DNA of 64,000 nucleotides, taken from the NCBI RefSeq assembly GCF_012927245.1, contig NZ_JABBGE010000009.1:310001-374000 (forward strand), given 5' to 3'. Each line of letters starts with the position of its first letter. Positions within the stretch are counted from its first letter, which is position 1. Positions 1 through 8,594 of this stretch are shown one piece after another. The translations under genes and the position numbers were made by a program. This DNA is from Streptomyces sp. R302. GTDB lineage: Bacteria > Actinomycetota > Actinomycetes > Streptomycetales > Streptomycetaceae. The notes under the pieces were generated by a model. It had not been told where the DNA came from, ran no database searches, and was given only the letters and a program-made list of their open reading frames with translations.

Positions 1-651
1 CTGATCGCGCTGGCGGGCGGGTCACCGCTGCCGCTCGCCGCGGGCGCCCTGGCCGTCCCGCTCGTGCGGCGGCGGCTGCGGGCGGCCGGGGCGCGCAAGG
101 AGCGCGAGGCGCTGGCCGGGCGGGTGGTGGCGCTCTGCGAGGCCGCCGGCGGCGAACTGCGGGCCGGCCGCCAGCCGGGCCACGCCCTCGCCTACGCGGC
201 CCGCCGCACCGGGGCCCTCGGCGCGGAGGAGGCGCGGGTCCTCGCCGCGGTCGGCTTCGGCGGCGACGTGCCGGAGGCGCTGCGGAGAGCGGCCCGCCGC
301 GAGGGCGCCGAAGGGCTCGCGGGCCTGGCCGCCTGCTGGCAGGTGGCCGTCGACAGCGGCGCCGGACTGGCCGCGGGCCTCGACCGGCTGGAGGCCGCCC
401 TCCGGGAGCAGGACGAGCGGCGCGAGGCGCTGCGGGCCGAACTGTCCGGGGCCTGGGCCACGGTGGCCGTGCTCGCGGCCCTCCCGGCGGCCGGGATCGG
501 CCTCGGCGCCGTCATGGGAGCGGAGCCGCTGCGGGTGCTGCTCCACACCCCCGCCGGAGGGGCCTGCCTGGTGCTCGGCGGCGCGCTGGAGGCGGCCGGG
601 CTGTGGTGGGCCGCGCGGATCGTGCGGGGAGGTACCGGCGATGCGGAGTGA
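1..651 (+). CDS. TadB-like type II secretion F-domain protein (5' partial)
   Basis: The reading frame is open from the first base of the window, so the N-terminus lies outside it. The visible 216 residues include a hydrophobic start, a helical cytoplasmic segment rich in Ala/Arg/Glu and two C-terminal membrane segments (around 480-520 and 560-615 bp). This layout is that of TadB/TadC inner-membrane platform proteins of Flp/tad pilus systems. The stop overlaps the next gene by 11 bp, and the order TadB-TadC-DUF4244-TadE-TadE is the usual actinobacterial tad operon. The role as assembly platform for a pilus or secretion machine is inferred from the family and the context. A GTG at 64 is an internal codon rather than a likely start. 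Confidence 0.85.
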   Translation: MIALAGGSPLPLAAGALAVPLVRRRLRAAGARKEREALAGRVVALCEAAGGELRAGRQPGHALAYAARRTGALGAEEARVLAAVGFGGDVPEALRRAARREGAEGLAGLAACWQVAVDSGAGLAAGLDRLEAALREQDERREALRAELSGAWATVAVLAALPAAGIGLGAVMGAEPLRVLLHTPAGGACLVLGGALEAAGLWWAARIVRGGTGDAE

Positions 652-1456
652 ACTGCTGGCGAGGTCGGCCCCACTGCTGCTCCTGGGCTGCTGGCTGCTC
701 GGTCGGGCCTGGCCGCGACTGGCGCGGGTACGCGGCGGGAGGGGCGCCCGGCGACGGCTCGGCGCGTTGCTGACCGACGCGGGCGGCGGGCCCTCCGGGG
801 CCCGGGCCGAGACGCGGAGGCGGCGGTGGGCGCGGTTGACCGCCGGGCTGCGGGAGGTGCCGGTGCCGGTGCGGGCGGCGGTCGTGGGCGCGGTGCTCGG
901 CGCGGGGGTGTTTCTCGGGGCGGTCGCGGCGCTGCTCGCGGGCGTCGGCGGAGTGCTCGGCGCCCGGTGGTGGCTGCGGCGGGCCGGTGCCTCCCGGGAG
1001 CCGGCGGTGGACCGGGAGGCGGTGGCGCGGCTCCCGCTGGCCGCCGACCTCCTCGCGGCCTGTGCCTCCGCCGGAGCCGGGCCGGGAGAGGCGGCGGAGG
1101 CCGTCGGCCGGTCCTTGGGCGGGCCGCTCGGGGAGCGGCTGCTGCGGACCGCCGCCGAGCTGCGGCTCGGCGGTGAACCGGCGGAGGTGTGGGGGAGGTT
1201 CGGCGCGATACCGGGCGCCGAGGGGCTCGCCCGCTGCCTGGAACGGGCCGACGCCTCCGGGGCGCCCGCCGCCGAGGCGGTGGCCCGGCACGCGGCCGGA
1301 CTGCGGGCGGCGACCGCCCGCGCGGCCGCCGCCCGGGCCCGCCGGGCCGAGGTGCTGATCAGCGCTCCCGTGGGGCTGTGCTTCCTGCCCGCGTTCCTCG
1401 CGGTGGGGGTCGCCCCGGTGGTGATCGGCCTGGCGAAGGGCCTGCTCGGGCCCTGA
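641..1456 (+). CDS. TadC-like type II secretion F-domain protein
   Basis: This 271-residue protein has an N-terminal membrane segment, a second pair of hydrophobic helices near residues 75-110, a helical T2SSF-type domain (about 125-230) and a C-terminal membrane helix. It begins 11 bp inside the preceding TadB-like gene, so translation is probably coupled. In tad systems TadB and TadC form the inner-membrane platform on which the ATPase drives pilin extrusion. The ATPase (TadA) would be expected upstream, outside the window. The assignment rests on hydropathy, size and gene order. Confidence 0.85.
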   Translation: MRSELLARSAPLLLLGCWLLGRAWPRLARVRGGRGARRRLGALLTDAGGGPSGARAETRRRRWARLTAGLREVPVPVRAAVVGAVLGAGVFLGAVAALLAGVGGVLGARWWLRRAGASREPAVDREAVARLPLAADLLAACASAGAGPGEAAEAVGRSLGGPLGERLLRTAAELRLGGEPAEVWGRFGAIPGAEGLARCLERADASGAPAAEAVARHAAGLRAATARAAAARARRAEVLISAPVGLCFLPAFLAVGVAPVVIGLAKGLLGP

Positions 1457-1498
1457 ACGACGACACGACATGAACCGAACCGGCGAAGGAGAAGAGAG

Positions 1499-1720
1499 AT
1501 GGGAACGATGTACGTGTGGGTGCGGGCGGCGCTGCGGGGGTTCTGGGCGGCCCGGCGGGCGGCTCTGCGGACCGACAGCGGCATGAGCACGGTCGAGTAC
1601 GCGCTGGGCACGCTCACGGCGGCCGGCCTGGCCGCCGTGTTCTACAAGGTGGTGACCGGAGGGTCCGTCTCGGGAGCCCTGGAATCCCTGGTCACGAAGG
1701 CACTCGATGCGCCGTTCTGA
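1499..1720 (+). CDS. DUF4244 Flp-pilin-like small protein
   Basis: This is a 73-residue protein. A basic N-terminus of about 28 residues is followed by Gly-Met-Ser-Thr-Val-Glu-Tyr and one hydrophobic helix, which resembles the processing and assembly region of Flp-type pilins (a Glu five residues into the mature helix). It starts with ATG after a purine-rich GAAGGAGAAGAGAG ribosome site. It lies between tadC and tadE genes and overlaps the next ORF by 14 bp. DUF4244 proteins are regularly found here in Streptomyces tad operons and are probably the major pilin. That role is inferred from position and the motif. Confidence 0.85.
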   Translation: MGTMYVWVRAALRGFWAARRAALRTDSGMSTVEYALGTLTAAGLAAVFYKVVTGGSVSGALESLVTKALDAPF

Positions 1721-2096
1721 CCCGGGCCGGGGTTGGGGCCGGGGCCGGGACCGGGGTTCGGTGACCGTGGAGGCGGCGGTGGTGCTGCCGGTGCTCGCGC
1801 TCTTCGCCATGGCGCTGTTGTGGGCGCTGGCCGCGTCCGCCGCGCAGATCCGGTGCGTGGACGCGGCCAGGGCCGGGGCGCGGGCGGCGGCCCGCTCGGA
1901 GCCCGCGGAGGCCGTGGTGGCCGCGGCCAGGGCCGCCGCGCCCGAGGGGGCCCGGGTGGCGGTGGCGCGGGAGGGCGAGCTGTGGCGGGTGACCGTGGAG
2001 TCCGCGGCACCCGGGCCTGGCGGCCTGGGAGTGACCCTGCGGGCCGGGGCGGCGGCCCTCGCCGAGGACACGCTCGGGGGAGGGGGACCGGTGTGA
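1707..2096 (+). CDS. TadE-family minor pilin-like protein
   Basis: The 129-residue protein has an Arg/Gly-rich N-terminus ending in Gly-Ser-Val-Thr-Val-Glu-Ala, then a single hydrophobic helix (about residues 19-45) and an Ala-rich periplasmic part. This is the standard TadE layout, with the Glu that marks pseudopilin-type helices. It overlaps the DUF4244 gene, and its TGA overlaps the GTG of the next TadE-like gene. It probably acts as a minor pilin or anchor in the tad apparatus. Its substrate cannot be seen from the sequence. Confidence 0.85.
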   Translation: MRRSDPGRGWGRGRDRGSVTVEAAVVLPVLALFAMALLWALAASAAQIRCVDAARAGARAAARSEPAEAVVAAARAAAPEGARVAVAREGELWRVTVESAAPGPGGLGVTLRAGAAALAEDTLGGGGPV

Positions 2097-2572
2097 GGCG
2101 CGGACATGGCGACCGGGGTGTCGCGAGCGTGTGGACGGCCTTCGCGGCCTGCGCCCTGTGCGTGGTGTTCGGGGCGGTGCTGGCGCTCGGACAGGCGGTG
2201 GCCGCCCGGCACCGGGCCGGGGGCGCCGCGGATCTCGCGGCCCTCGCCGCCGCCGACCGGGCGCTCTGGGGCGAGCCGGAGGCGTGCGCGGCGGCCCGCC
2301 GGGTCACCACCGCGCAGGGCGCCGAGCTGCTCCACTGCCGGCTGACCGGCGCCGAGGCGGAGGTGACGGCCCGGGTGGCCGCCGGACCGTGGGCCCCGAC
2401 GGCGAGATCCCGCGCGGGCCCCGCCGCGCCGCCCGCGCCCGTGCCCCCGCCGCCCGTGCCGCCCGTGTCCGCTCCCCCGCCGCCCGCGCCCGCGCCGCCC
2501 GTGCCCGTGTCCGCGCCGTCCGTGCCCGGTCCTCCGGTGTCCGGGCTCGCTTCGGACGGGGCAGGGCCTTAG
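2093..2572 (+). CDS. Rv3654c-type TadE-like helicase-adjacent protein
   Basis: A GTG start at 2093 overlaps the preceding TGA in a GTGA junction and gives 159 residues. Gly-Asp-Arg-Gly-Val-Ala-Ser precedes one membrane helix, followed by a short domain with Ala-Asp-Leu-Ala-Ala-Leu and two conserved-looking cysteines. This matches the actinobacterial Rv3654c/TadE-like family. The last 50 residues are an unusual Pro/Val/Ala low-complexity tail encoded by near-repeats of gcccgtgcc type. The stop (TAG, 2570-2572) overlaps that of the convergent helicase gene by 3 bp. A longer frame from 1733 was rejected because it overlaps the whole tadE gene. Confidence 0.8.
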   Translation: MRRGHGDRGVASVWTAFAACALCVVFGAVLALGQAVAARHRAGGAADLAALAAADRALWGEPEACAAARRVTTAQGAELLHCRLTGAEAEVTARVAAGPWAPTARSRAGPAAPPAPVPPPPVPPVSAPPPPAPAPPVPVSAPSVPGPPVSGLASDGAGP

Positions 2573-5031
2573 GGGGCGGGCTCCGTGGGGGCTTCGCGGA
2601 GGAGTTCGGTGAGGAGGCGGATGGCGCCTCGTTTGTGGAGGGGGTCGTTGCCGTTGCCGCACTTGGGGGACTGGATGCAGGACGGGCAGCCGGCCTCGCA
2701 CTCGCAGGAGGCGATCGCCTCGCGGGTGGCGGCGAGCCAGGACCGGGCGGTGTGGAAGGCGCGTTCGGCGAAGCCGGCGCCGCCCGGGTGGCCGTCGTAC
2801 ACGAAGACGGTCGGCAGCAGGGTGTCCGGGTGGAGCGGGACGGAGACGCCGCCGATGTCCCAGCGGTCGCAGGTGGCGAAGAGCGGCAGCATGCCGATGG
2901 AGGCGTGCTCGGCGGCGTGCAGGGCGCCGCCGAGGATCTCCGGGGTGATCCGGGCGGCGTCGAGCTGGTCCTCGGTGACCGTCCACCACACGGCCCGGGT
3001 GCGCAGGGTGCGGGGCGGCAGGTCGAGCTTGGTCTCGCCCAGCACCTCGCCCGTGATCAGCCGGCGGCGCAGGAAGGAGACGACCTGGTTGGTGACCTCG
3101 ACGGAGCCGTAGCAGAGGCGGCCCGCGCCCCAGGGGAGCTCGGTGCCGGTCTCCAGGACGCGGATGGAGGTGGTGTCGCGGGCGACGGTCGAGTACGGCG
3201 GGACGGCCTCCTCGACGAGGGCGACGGAGTCCTCCAGGTCCAGCGTGCGGACCAGGTAGGTGCGGCCCTGGTGGAGGTGGACGGCGCCCTCGTGGACGGA
3301 GGCGTGGGAGGCGGCCTCGTCGACCGTGCCGAGGAGCCGGCCGGTGCCCTCCTCGACGATCCGGACCGGGCTGCCGCCGCCGCCCCGGATGTCGGCGAGG
3401 TCGGCGGCCCGCTCGCGGCGGGTCCAGTACCAGCCGCCGGCGCGGCGGCGCAGCAGCCCGGCGCCCTCCAGCTGCGGCATGAGGCCGGGCGCGGCGGGGC
3501 CGAAGAGGGCGAGGTCGGCCTCGGTGAGGGGGAGTTCGGAGGCGGCGGCGCAGAGATGGGGGGCGAGGACGTAGGGGTTGTCGGGGTCCAGGACGGTCGA
3601 CTCGACCGGCTGGTCGAAGATCGCCTCGGGGTGGTGGACGAGGAAGGTGTCCAGCGGGTCGTCGCGGGCGATCATGACGGCGAGGGCGCCCTCGCCGGAG
3701 CGGCCCGCCCGGCCGGCCTGCTGCCACAGCGAGGCCCGGGTGCCGGGGTAGCCGGCGATGAGGACGGCGTCGAGGCCGGAGACGTCCACGCCCAGTTCCA
3801 GGGCGGTGGTGGCGGCGAGGCCGAGGAGTTCCCCGGAGTGCAGGGCCCGCTCCAGGGCGCGGCGCTCCTCGGGGAGGTAGCCGCCCCGGTAGGCGGCGAC
3901 CCGGCGGGCGAGGGCCCGGTCGGTCTCGGCGAGCCGTTCCTGGGCGATCACCGAGATCAGTTCGGCGCCGCGCCGGGAGCGGACGAAGGCGACCGTGCGG
4001 ACGCCCTGCCGGGTGAGGTCGGTGAGGAGGTCGGCGGTCTCGGCGGTGGCGGTGCGGCGGACCGGGGCGCCCCGCTCGCCCTGGAGTTCGGTGAGGGGCG
4101 GCTCCCACAGGGCGAAGACCAGTTCGCCGCGCGGGGAGGCGTCGTCGGAGACCTCGGTGACGGGCAGGCCGGTGAGGCGCCCTGCGGCGCGGGCCGGGTC
4201 GGCGGAGGTGGCGGAGGCGAGGAGGAAGACCGGATCGGAGCCGTACCGGGCGCAGACCCGGCGCAGCCGGCGCAGGACCTGGGCGACGTGGGAGCCGAAG
4301 ACGCCCCGGTAGGTGTGGCACTCGTCGATGACGACGTAGCGCAGCGAGCGCAGGAAGGAGGACCACCTGGGGTGGGCGGGCAGGATGCCCCGGTGCAGCA
4401 TGTCGGGGTTGGTGAGCACGTAGTTCGCGTACTGGCGGACCCACTCGCGTTCCTCGACGGGGGTGTCGCCGTCGTAGACGGCGGGCCGGATGCGGTTGCC
4501 GAGCGGGGCGGCGAGCTCGCGGACGGCGCGCCGCTGGTCGGTGGCGAGGGCCTTGGTGGGGGAGAGGTAGAGGGCGGTCGTGCCGCGGCCGTTCGCGGCC
4601 TCGGCGCCGTCGAGGAGGGTGGAGAGGACGGGGGCGAGGTAGGCGAGCGACTTGCCGGAGGCGGTGCCCGTGGCGATCACCACGGACTCGCCGTCGAGGG
4701 CGTGCTCGGCGGCCTCGGCCTGGTGGGCCCAGGGGTGCTCGATGCCGGCGTCCTGGATCGCGGCGATCACCTCGGAGCGGATACGGTCCGGCCAGACGGC
4801 ATGGCGGCCCGTCCGAGCGGGCATGTGCTCCATATGAGTGATGCGCGCGGCGCGGCTCTCGCCCGAGGCGAGCCGTTCGAGGACCCGGTGCGGGGAGGGG
4901 CGGCTGCCCGTGTCCCCGGCGGGTCGAGCGGTGCGGTGATTCTTGGCCATCGGCACCGAGTGTGTCACCGGCGTGACGGACAATGCTTCCAAGGCGTCGT
5001 GCATGGCTGCTGGTAAGTGATTGAATGCCAT
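2569..5031 (-). CDS. DEAD/DEAH-box helicase with DUF1998 C-terminal region
   Basis: This 820-residue superfamily 2 helicase has a Walker A at ATGTASGKS (about residues 119-127), a DECH Walker B, SAT motif III, and a second RecA domain with the GRAGRSG motif VI. The C-terminus carries a four-cysteine cluster (CECEAGCPSC then PKCGNGND) typical of the DUF1998/MrfA-like branch. Bacterial members of that branch are implicated in repair of DNA crosslinks such as mitomycin lesions, and that role is inferred here from family membership. The start MAFNHLPA is supported by close agreement with Streptomyces orthologues as I remember them. It is divergent from bldG and convergent with the tad operon. Confidence 0.93.
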   Translation of the reverse strand: MAFNHLPAAMHDALEALSVTPVTHSVPMAKNHRTARPAGDTGSRPSPHRVLERLASGESRAARITHMEHMPARTGRHAVWPDRIRSEVIAAIQDAGIEHPWAHQAEAAEHALDGESVVIATGTASGKSLAYLAPVLSTLLDGAEAANGRGTTALYLSPTKALATDQRRAVRELAAPLGNRIRPAVYDGDTPVEEREWVRQYANYVLTNPDMLHRGILPAHPRWSSFLRSLRYVVIDECHTYRGVFGSHVAQVLRRLRRVCARYGSDPVFLLASATSADPARAAGRLTGLPVTEVSDDASPRGELVFALWEPPLTELQGERGAPVRRTATAETADLLTDLTRQGVRTVAFVRSRRGAELISVIAQERLAETDRALARRVAAYRGGYLPEERRALERALHSGELLGLAATTALELGVDVSGLDAVLIAGYPGTRASLWQQAGRAGRSGEGALAVMIARDDPLDTFLVHHPEAIFDQPVESTVLDPDNPYVLAPHLCAAASELPLTEADLALFGPAAPGLMPQLEGAGLLRRRAGGWYWTRRERAADLADIRGGGGSPVRIVEEGTGRLLGTVDEAASHASVHEGAVHLHQGRTYLVRTLDLEDSVALVEEAVPPYSTVARDTTSIRVLETGTELPWGAGRLCYGSVEVTNQVVSFLRRRLITGEVLGETKLDLPPRTLRTRAVWWTVTEDQLDAARITPEILGGALHAAEHASIGMLPLFATCDRWDIGGVSVPLHPDTLLPTVFVYDGHPGGAGFAERAFHTARSWLAATREAIASCECEAGCPSCIQSPKCGNGNDPLHKRGAIRLLTELLREAPTEPAP

Positions 5032-5111
5032 CGCGGCTGGTGATTCGTTCTCCGACTCCGCCCGGGAGATCCGAGGGGGCGAACGCCCGATAGCAAGGTG
5101 CTGGAGGATCC

Positions 5112-5465
5112 GTGGACCTGTCCCTGTCGACTCGCACTGTGCCCGGAGCTGGCGGCGACCGTACGGTCGTCGAGGTCGGTGGCGAGATTGATGTTTATAC
5201 CGCGCCCAAGCTGCGCGAGCAGTTGGTCGAGTTGGTGAACGACGGCAGTTACCACCTGGTCGTCGACATGGAGGGAGTGGACTTCCTCGACTCCACCGGC
5301 CTCGGTGTGCTCGTGGGTGGCCTGAAGCGTGTGCGTGCGCACGAGGGTTCGCTGCGTCTGGTCTGCAACCAGGAGCGCATCCTCAAGATCTTCCGGATCA
5401 CGGGCCTCACCAAGGTCTTCCCGATCCACACCTCGGTCGACGAGGCCGTCAACGCGGTCGACTGA
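5112..5465 (+). CDS. bldG: BldG anti-anti-sigma factor (STAS domain)
   Basis: The protein has 117 residues, a STAS domain with the phosphorylatable serine in DFLDSTGLGVLV, and a sequence nearly identical to Streptomyces BldG as I know it. A GTG start follows a strong GGAGGA site (5102-5107). BldG is phosphorylated by anti-sigma kinases and, when unphosphorylated, frees sigma factors. It is needed for aerial growth and antibiotic production in S. coelicolor. Four extra residues (PGAG, near residue 10) appear compared with the sequence I remember from S. coelicolor. The anti-sigma gene follows 13 bp downstream, as in other streptomycetes. Confidence 0.95.
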   Translation: MDLSLSTRTVPGAGGDRTVVEVGGEIDVYTAPKLREQLVELVNDGSYHLVVDMEGVDFLDSTGLGVLVGGLKRVRAHEGSLRLVCNQERILKIFRITGLTKVFPIHTSVDEAVNAVD

Positions 5466-5478
5466 CCGGGGGGATCCC

Positions 5479-5934
5479 ATGGCCACCGTTGAACTCCGCT
5501 TCAGCGCCCAGCCCGAGCACGTCCGCACGGCCCGCCTGGTGGCGGCCGCGGTCGCCCGCAGGGCCGGGGTGGACGAGGCGGTCCTCGACGAGGTGCGTCT
5601 CGCCGTGGGCGAGGCGTGTTCCCGCGCGGTCGGGCTGCACCGCCTCGGCGGTGTGACCACGCCCATCCGGGTCGTGCTGACCGAGGAGGAGAAGACGTTC
5701 TCCATCGAGGTCGGGGACGAAGTGCCCGGTTCGGGCGCCGCCGGTGTCCCCGGCGCGCGCGCCGGGGCCCCGGTGGAGGAGTCCGACGAGGCCGACGGCG
5801 AGGACGAGATGGGTCTCGCCGTGATCCGCGGGCTCGTCGACGACGTCGAGGTGACCGCCGGCGAGGACGGCGGCACCATCCGGATGAGCTGGCCCACCAC
5901 CCCGGCGGACGCGGACGCGGACATCCTGTCCTGA
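5479..5934 (+). CDS. Anti-sigma factor, RsbW-type ATP-binding domain (BldG partner)
   Basis: The 151-residue protein is related to the histidine-kinase-like ATPase fold of RsbW/SpoIIAB. It has the N-box region EVRLAVGEACSRAV and a late MGLAVIRGLVDDV segment corresponding to the G-box. ATG at 5479 lies 13 bp after bldG and gives MATVELRFSAQPEHV; the upstream frame extension has no support. In S. coelicolor the equivalent gene (SCO3548) is co-transcribed with bldG and its product binds BldG. A strong hairpin terminator closes the operon at 5957-5991. A Gly/Ala/Glu-rich insertion sits in the middle (about residues 84-110). Confidence 0.9.
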   Translation: MATVELRFSAQPEHVRTARLVAAAVARRAGVDEAVLDEVRLAVGEACSRAVGLHRLGGVTTPIRVVLTEEEKTFSIEVGDEVPGSGAAGVPGARAGAPVEESDEADGEDEMGLAVIRGLVDDVEVTAGEDGGTIRMSWPTTPADADADILS

Positions 5935-5956
5935 CCCGCGGCCCCAGAGACGTACC

Positions 5957-5991
5957 GGAAGAGGCTCTGCCCCAGTGGCAGGGCCTCTTCC
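5957..5991 (+). terminator. Hairpin terminator of the bldG operon
   Basis: A 15-bp stem with one G-T pair (ggaagaggctctgcc against ggcagggcctcttcc) surrounds a 5-base loop, 22 bases after the anti-sigma stop. It lacks a long U-tract, which is common in Streptomyces terminators. Confidence 0.85.
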
Positions 5992-6084
5992 GCTTCTCCG
6001 TTCCCGGCGGCCGTTCTCAGGGGCAATCGATGGATTCCGGCGGGGTGCCATCCCTGTGATCCCTTTTGTCCGGCTTCGGCTGCC

Positions 6085-6090
6085 TATGAT
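6085..6090 (+). promoter_or_regulatory. -10 element for a probable leaderless hppA transcript
   Basis: TATGAT ends 8 bases before ATG at 6099. Transcription would then start at or next to the start codon, a common arrangement in Streptomyces. This favours ATG 6099 over the GTG at 6093, which would lie too close to the -10 element. Confidence 0.5.
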
Positions 6091-6098
6091 CCGTGCCC

Positions 6099-8432
6099 AT
6101 GCACCCGGAACCGGAATTGGCCCAGGCCCCCGCCGCCCTCGCCGCGGCGGTGCTCACCAGCGGGAACCGGACGATCGTCGCCGTCATCGCCGGGGTCGCC
6201 CTCGCCGCACTGGTCACCGCCCGGCTCTTCGGCCGGCAGGTGCTCAAGGCCGACGAGGGCACCCCGGCGATGCGGCGGATCGCCGCCGCCGTGCAGGAGG
6301 GCGCCAACGCCTACCTCGCCCGCCAGCTGCGTACCATCGCGCTCTTCGCCGTCGTCGTCTTCCTGCTGCTCCTGGCACTGCCCGCCGACTCCTGGTCGCA
6401 GCGGGCCGGGCGCTCGCTGTTCTTCCTGGTCGGGGCGTTGTTCTCGGCGGTCACCGGCTATGTGGGGATGCGGCTCGCGGTCCGGGCCAACGTCCGGGTC
6501 GCCGCCGCCGCGCGGGAGGCCGCCCCGGCCCCCGGCGAACCCGGCCGGGACCCCGTGGAGGCGGCCCACCGGGCCCTGCGCATCGCCTTCCGCACCGGCG
6601 GCGTCGTCGGCATGTGCACGGTCGGGCTCGGCCTGCTCGGCGCCGCCTGCGTCGTCCTCGTGTACGCCGCCGACGCGCCGAAGGTCCTGGAGGGCTTCGG
6701 CCTCGGCGCCGCCCTCATCGCCATGTTCATGAGGGTCGGCGGCGGCATCTTCACCAAGGCCGCCGACGTCGGCGCCGACCTCGTCGGCAAGGTCGAGCAG
6801 GGCATCCCCGAGGACGACCCGCGCAACGCCGCCACCATCGCCGACAACGTGGGCGACAACGTCGGCGACTGCGCGGGCATGGCCGCCGACCTCTTCGAGT
6901 CGTACGCCGTCACCCTGGTCGCCGCCCTCATCCTCGGCAAGGCCGCCTTCGGCGACCACGGCCTGGTCTTCCCGCTGGTCGTGCCCGCGATCGGCGTCCT
7001 CACCGCCGTCGTCGGCGTCCTCGCCGTCGCGCCCCGGCGCTCCGACCGCGGCGGGATGCGCGCCGTCGACCGGGGCTTCTTCGTCTCCGCGGTCGTCTCC
7101 CTCGCCCTCGTCGCCGTCGCCGCCTTCGTCTACCTCCCGTCCTCCTACGCCGAGCTGGCCGGCGTCACCGAACCGGGGCTCGACGAGCACGACGGCGACC
7201 CCCGGGTCCTCGCGCTGGTCGCCGTCGCCATCGGGATCCTCCTCGCCGCGCTCATCCAGCGGCTCACCGGCTACTTCACCGAGACCGGCCGCCGCCCCGT
7301 CCAGGACATCGGCCGCTCCGCGCTCACCGGCCCCGCCACCGTCGTCCTCGCCGGCGTCGCCATCGGCCTGGAGTCCGCGGTGTACGCGGCGCTGCTCATC
7401 GCCCTCGCCGTGTACGGGGCCTTCCTGCTCGGCGGCGCCTCCGTGATGCTGGCGCTGTTCGCGGTCGCACTCGCCGGGACCGGGCTGCTCACCACGGTCG
7501 GCGTGATCGTCGCCATGGACACCTTCGGCCCGGTCGCCGACAACGCGCAGGGCATCGCCGAGATGTCCGGGGAGGTCAGGGGCGCCGGCGCGCAGGTCCT
7601 CACCGAACTCGACGCCGTCGGCAACACCACCAAGGCGATCACCAAGGGCATCGCGATCGCGACCGCCGTCCTCGCCGCCGCCGCGCTCTTCGGCTCGTAC
7701 CGCGACGCCATCGCCACCTCCGTCGCCGAGGTCGGCGCCAAGGCAGGGGAGTTGACACTCTCCATGGACATCTCGCAGCCGAACAACCTCGTCGGGCTGA
7801 TCCTCGGCGCGGCCGTCGTCTTCCTCTTCTCCGGACTGGCCGTCAACGCGGTCTCCCGGTCGGCCGGTTCGGTGGTGTACGAGGTGCGGCGGCAGTTCCG
7901 CGAGCACCCCGGGATCATGGACGGCACCGAGCTCCCCGAGTACGGCCGGGTCGTCGACATCTGCACCAAGGACGCGCTGCGCGAGCTCGCCACGCCCGGA
8001 CTGCTCGCCGTCACCGCCCCCGTCGCGGTCGGCTTCGCGCTCGGCGTCGGCCCGCTCGGCGCGTACCTCGCCGGCGCGATCGGCACCGGCGCGCTGATGG
8101 CGGTCTTCCTCGCCAACTCCGGCGGCGCCTGGGACAACGCCAAGAAGCTGGTCGAGGACGGCAACCACGGCGGCAAGGGCAGCCCGGCGCACGAGGCGAC
8201 GGTGATCGGCGACACCGTCGGCGACCCGTTCAAGGACACCGCGGGGCCGGCGATCAACCCGCTCCTGAAGGTGATGAACCTGGTGGCGCTGCTGATCGCC
8301 CCGGCCGTGGTGCGCTTCGGCCACGGCGAGGACGCGAACGCCTGGGCGCGGGCCGGGATCGCCGTCCTCGCGCTGCTCGTGGTGACCGTCGCGGTCCGCG
8401 CCTCCAAACGCCGCCCGGTGGCCGTCGCCTGA
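6099..8432 (+). CDS. hppA: K+-insensitive proton-pumping pyrophosphatase
   Basis: This is a 777-residue polytopic membrane protein with about 15-16 hydrophobic segments. Visible family signatures are the pyrophosphate-binding stretch DVGADLVGKVEQGIPEDDPR and the following repeated Asp motifs (DNVGDNVGDCAG). A lysine at the diagnostic position of GNTTKA (about residue 512) marks the K+-independent subclass. It hydrolyses PPi and pumps protons across the membrane. Its position after bldG is the usual Streptomyces order. GTG 6093 is the alternative start; I prefer ATG 6099 because of the -10 element just upstream. Confidence 0.95.
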   Translation: MHPEPELAQAPAALAAAVLTSGNRTIVAVIAGVALAALVTARLFGRQVLKADEGTPAMRRIAAAVQEGANAYLARQLRTIALFAVVVFLLLLALPADSWSQRAGRSLFFLVGALFSAVTGYVGMRLAVRANVRVAAAAREAAPAPGEPGRDPVEAAHRALRIAFRTGGVVGMCTVGLGLLGAACVVLVYAADAPKVLEGFGLGAALIAMFMRVGGGIFTKAADVGADLVGKVEQGIPEDDPRNAATIADNVGDNVGDCAGMAADLFESYAVTLVAALILGKAAFGDHGLVFPLVVPAIGVLTAVVGVLAVAPRRSDRGGMRAVDRGFFVSAVVSLALVAVAAFVYLPSSYAELAGVTEPGLDEHDGDPRVLALVAVAIGILLAALIQRLTGYFTETGRRPVQDIGRSALTGPATVVLAGVAIGLESAVYAALLIALAVYGAFLLGGASVMLALFAVALAGTGLLTTVGVIVAMDTFGPVADNAQGIAEMSGEVRGAGAQVLTELDAVGNTTKAITKGIAIATAVLAAAALFGSYRDAIATSVAEVGAKAGELTLSMDISQPNNLVGLILGAAVVFLFSGLAVNAVSRSAGSVVYEVRRQFREHPGIMDGTELPEYGRVVDICTKDALRELATPGLLAVTAPVAVGFALGVGPLGAYLAGAIGTGALMAVFLANSGGAWDNAKKLVEDGNHGGKGSPAHEATVIGDTVGDPFKDTAGPAINPLLKVMNLVALLIAPAVVRFGHGEDANAWARAGIAVLALLVVTVAVRASKRRPVAVA

Positions 8433-8594
8433 CGTGGCGTCCGTCTCATTTCCCGGACGTGCGGACCGCCCGGGGGCCGGGCGTCCCTTGGGTCAAACGG
8501 ATTCAACACGGGAGGAATCGCTCGTACGAAAGGTGGAAGTCGCCCGCGCGCCGTGTATGTTCCGGGGCCGAGAGTCTTGGAAGGGACCGATCCG

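Noticed and set aside
2131..5016. Long plus-strand open frame opposite the helicase
   Set aside because: Antisense shadow with no recognisable domain; the helicase on the other strand has all motifs.
512..5137. Very long open frame on the minus strand (about 1540 codons)
   Set aside because: It overlaps the tad genes and runs antisense or out of frame to the helicase; its translation is Arg/Pro/Gly-rich with no domain, a typical GC-rich shadow.
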